A DNA stretch of 64,000 nucleotides from Nodosilinea sp. E11 (GTDB lineage Bacteria; Cyanobacteriota; Cyanobacteriia; Phormidesmidales; Phormidesmidaceae), in contig NZ_CP136520.1 of NCBI RefSeq assembly GCF_032813545.1, positions 2,350,001-2,414,000 on the forward strand, written 5' to 3'. Position numbers and translations under genes: made by a program. The notes under the pieces are model-generated. The model had not been told where the DNA came from, did not search any database, and saw only the letters and a program-made list of their open reading frames with translations. Shown here one piece after another: positions 63,301 to 64,000 of the stretch; positions within the stretch are counted from its first letter, which is position 1, and each line of letters starts with the position of its first letter.

Positions 63301-63505
63301 TGTCTAGGGGGCGGCGATCGGGCGACTTTAGCCCTAGCTCATCGGTGAGTAAGGGCACTAGGTCGGGTTCGGGCAGGTGAAAGGGATGGGCCTGAGACGC
63401 CAACTTGCGACGGCTCTTTTGCTCGGTTTCGACCCACAGGCAAAAAGCCCCCGTCTGCACAAAGGCGGCAGGCTGAGGTATCCAAGTGCCGTGAAGAATT
63501 TGCAT
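60320..63505 (-). CDS. SNF2-family helicase-like ATPase (HepA/Rad54-like)
   Basis: About 1061 residues from ATG 63505 (MQILHGTWIPQPA; the frame opens at 63529). An N-terminal region (1-560) contains a SNF2-associated domain. The ATPase core follows: LADDMGLGKTIQVIA (motif I), VLDEAQNIKNPKT (II), LTGTPVENRL (III), VFSQFREIGDALEH (IV), LSLKAAGVGITLTQA (V) and ATDRAFRIGQKKNVFVHK (VI). It translocates on double-stranded DNA and probably remodels transcription or repair complexes with the SWIM protein. Confidence 0.95.
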   Translation of the reverse strand: MQILHGTWIPQPAAFVQTGAFCLWVETEQKSRRKLASQAHPFHLPEPDLVPLLTDELGLKSPDRRPLDTFITPRTFLLPTMEGQPLPSLDLLRYLEVDTPDRFDWQYWQVDCYQLPVLPDVISLLNNLHFLAVYNLAEVQLGADLLFWYHYTQAFKQVILRDQYIPALKYRQVAAAKASKGRKAAGTKTTAQKQSSKPESGFEIYPGWEIIGDRYHEHIQTYIDYMPLLCVAGFEEVPKTSTFYDRTTLLRHFSECFVDDLVRGTAMPQSYLKTVENTLIQDCLQGNAPGKSAADLERYQQWQGWRDRIARTQTDQTFFLYFHLQDPSKPEDPWQLLFQIAPKHDPSLRVSLDDYWRMRPKQQAQVKAQMGDDFEQHLLMNLGYAARIYPDLWRGLETDEPVGIYLSLDTAFTFLKESAWVLEDAGYKVIVPAWWTPKGRQRAKVRLRAKGKSLGGSDKSKGYFSYDTLVQYQYDLAIGDQPVTEAEWQQLVNAKSPLIKFRGQWMELDQDKMQQMLEFWQQQQAENPEMSLLDFMRLTSGEADDSLEVEFDRDDTLATMLTQLSDKTRLELTPDPDQLQGNLRDYQKRGLSWLHYLENLGLNGCLADDMGLGKTIQVIARLIQEREETAQPIPPTLLIAPTSVVGNWFHEIEKFAPHLRAVVHHGGDRNQDTKAFKAICRDHDVVITSFTLARKDAKLLEGVTWHRIVLDEAQNIKNPKTAQTKAILKLNANHRLALTGTPVENRLMDLWSIFNFLNPGYLGTQTQFRKQFELPIQKENSPARSATLKKLVEPFILRRLKTDQSIIKDLPDKVEQKLFCNLTPEQASLYEAVLKDVTEQLETSEGIQRKGLILATLTKLKQICNHPRQFLQDESDFTPERSHKLSRLLDMLDEVVAEGESALVFSQFREIGDALEHHLRHTCHYNTYYIHGGTNRKKREQMIADFQNPDTEPAIFVLSLKAAGVGITLTQANHVFHFDRWWNPAVEDQATDRAFRIGQKKNVFVHKFVAMGTLEERIDQMIEDKKKLAGAIVGADESWLTELDNDAFKQLIALNKSAIMD

Positions 63506-63734
63506 TATTCCATCCCGACAGTAGTGCAAACCGCCCAGGCAGCGCTGTTTTAGCTCAAGCCCTCTACATCAGTCAGCATAGCAAGTGCTTACTTTGTACC
63601 ATGAGAGCTTGAGACTTGTGGAGTGCCGCGATCGCCCGACTTCGCCTGACAATCGGCAGAACTCAACCACAGTGGGGAGAAGACCAGCGCTGACACTCAA
63701 CTATGATCTAAGCACCGATGCTAGGGATAGGTTT

Positions 63735-64000
63735 ATGTTTGCTCTCTTCAATCGCTTCAAGCTTTTTTGTTGGGCGCTTTGCCTAAGTGGCCTCGTGCTT
63801 CTAGCTAGCCCTGCCACCGCCACCGCCCTCACCACCCAGGCCGAGCTAATCGACAACAGCGGCAATGCCATTGGCACTGTGCAGGTCGAGCAAGGGCACA
63901 AAGGCGTATTGATCAACCTTCAGGCCAGAGACTTGCCCCCCGGCTACCACGGCATGCACTTCCACGCCGTAGGCGATTGTTCAGATTTGGCTGCTTTCAA
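63735..64000 (+). CDS. sodC: Cu/Zn superoxide dismutase, 3' end cut by window
   Basis: The window ends after 88 codons. From ATG 63735: a signal peptide (about residues 1-32, CWALCLSGLVLLASPATATA), then the mature start AELIDNSGNAIGTVQVEQG. GYHGMHFHAVGDC contains two of the copper ligands (His-x-His) and the disulfide cysteine of the SodC family. It removes superoxide in the periplasm. The remaining metal sites are beyond the window. Confidence 0.93.
   Translation, partial: MFALFNRFKLFCWALCLSGLVLLASPATATALTTQAELIDNSGNAIGTVQVEQGHKGVLINLQARDLPPGYHGMHFHAVGDCSDLAAF

Overview
This window reads as a piece of a cyanobacterial chromosome, most likely from a filamentous Leptolyngbya/Nodosilinea-like lineage (the lineage is inference; I could not search databases). 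The palindrome GCGATCGC (HIP1) and its core recur throughout. The tmRNA encodes the cyanobacterial-style tag ANNIVPFARKAAPVAA. An NblB-like HEAT protein, a Uma2 nuclease, a pentapeptide-repeat protein and a CHAT protein complete a typical cyanobacterial gene set. No prophage, CRISPR array or intact transposase gene was seen.

Layout. 1-10.7 kb: the 3' part of dxr, a small membrane protein, purU, a DUF4340 protein, a secreted L,D-transpeptidase, two membrane proteins of unknown role, a saccharopine-dehydrogenase-like enzyme, a DUF2188-like protein and enolase. 10.9-17.1 kb: an S9 peptidase, a membrane-anchored CHAT/TPR protein and a lipid-kinase-like protein with a degenerate methylglyoxal-synthase domain. 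17.4-24 kb: tmRNA, a repeat-containing peptide, rpmA-rplU, an SGNH hydrolase, DUF4268, YchJ-like and PlsC proteins, then tRNA-Thr and tRNA-Tyr. 24-30.2 kb: small conserved proteins, an RsbW-like kinase, an NblB-like protein, a CBS pair, an M42 peptidase, a phospholipase D with an EF-hand loop and a small HTH-like protein.

30.3-39.2 kb is the most distinctive accessory region. A TRZ/ATZ amidohydrolase, two tandem Rieske oxygenases and a Tat/lipoprotein substrate-binding ABC transporter lie on the minus strand. A divergent FadR-type GntR regulator sits at the far end, and two TTGTATAC palindromes lie between it and the transporter. I infer a regulated uptake-and-oxidation pathway for a small, perhaps N-heterocyclic, molecule. 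Between the amidohydrolase and the oxygenases is a decayed toxin-antitoxin patch (intact MNT, truncated HEPN, antitoxin with an in-frame stop) and a small glycine-zipper peptide gene.

40-47.6 kb: an AT-rich glycosyltransferase gene of foreign look, a cluster of inverted-repeat elements, a gluconate kinase/permease pair, RsgA and a membrane protein. 47.6-56.8 kb: a carotenoid-desaturase-like flavoprotein, a TspO-like protein, a Uma2 nuclease bracketed by two 130-bp palindromic repeats, a large pentapeptide-repeat protein, MscS, a J-domain protein, an NAD(P)-binding protein and a fructokinase. 56.9-64 kb: a SWIM protein and an SNF2 helicase, probably partners, separated by a 2.5-kb stretch with an RHH/HNH gene pair and two AT-rich genes; then the start of a Cu/Zn superoxide dismutase cut by the window end.

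Dispersed repeats are abundant and belong to at least six families: double-hairpin REPIN-like units, 100-bp MITE-like units, 130-bp units with GTAGGGTGCATTCGCG ends, short GTAGGGTGGGCA palindromes, and GGATGGGT minisatellites upstream of three genes.
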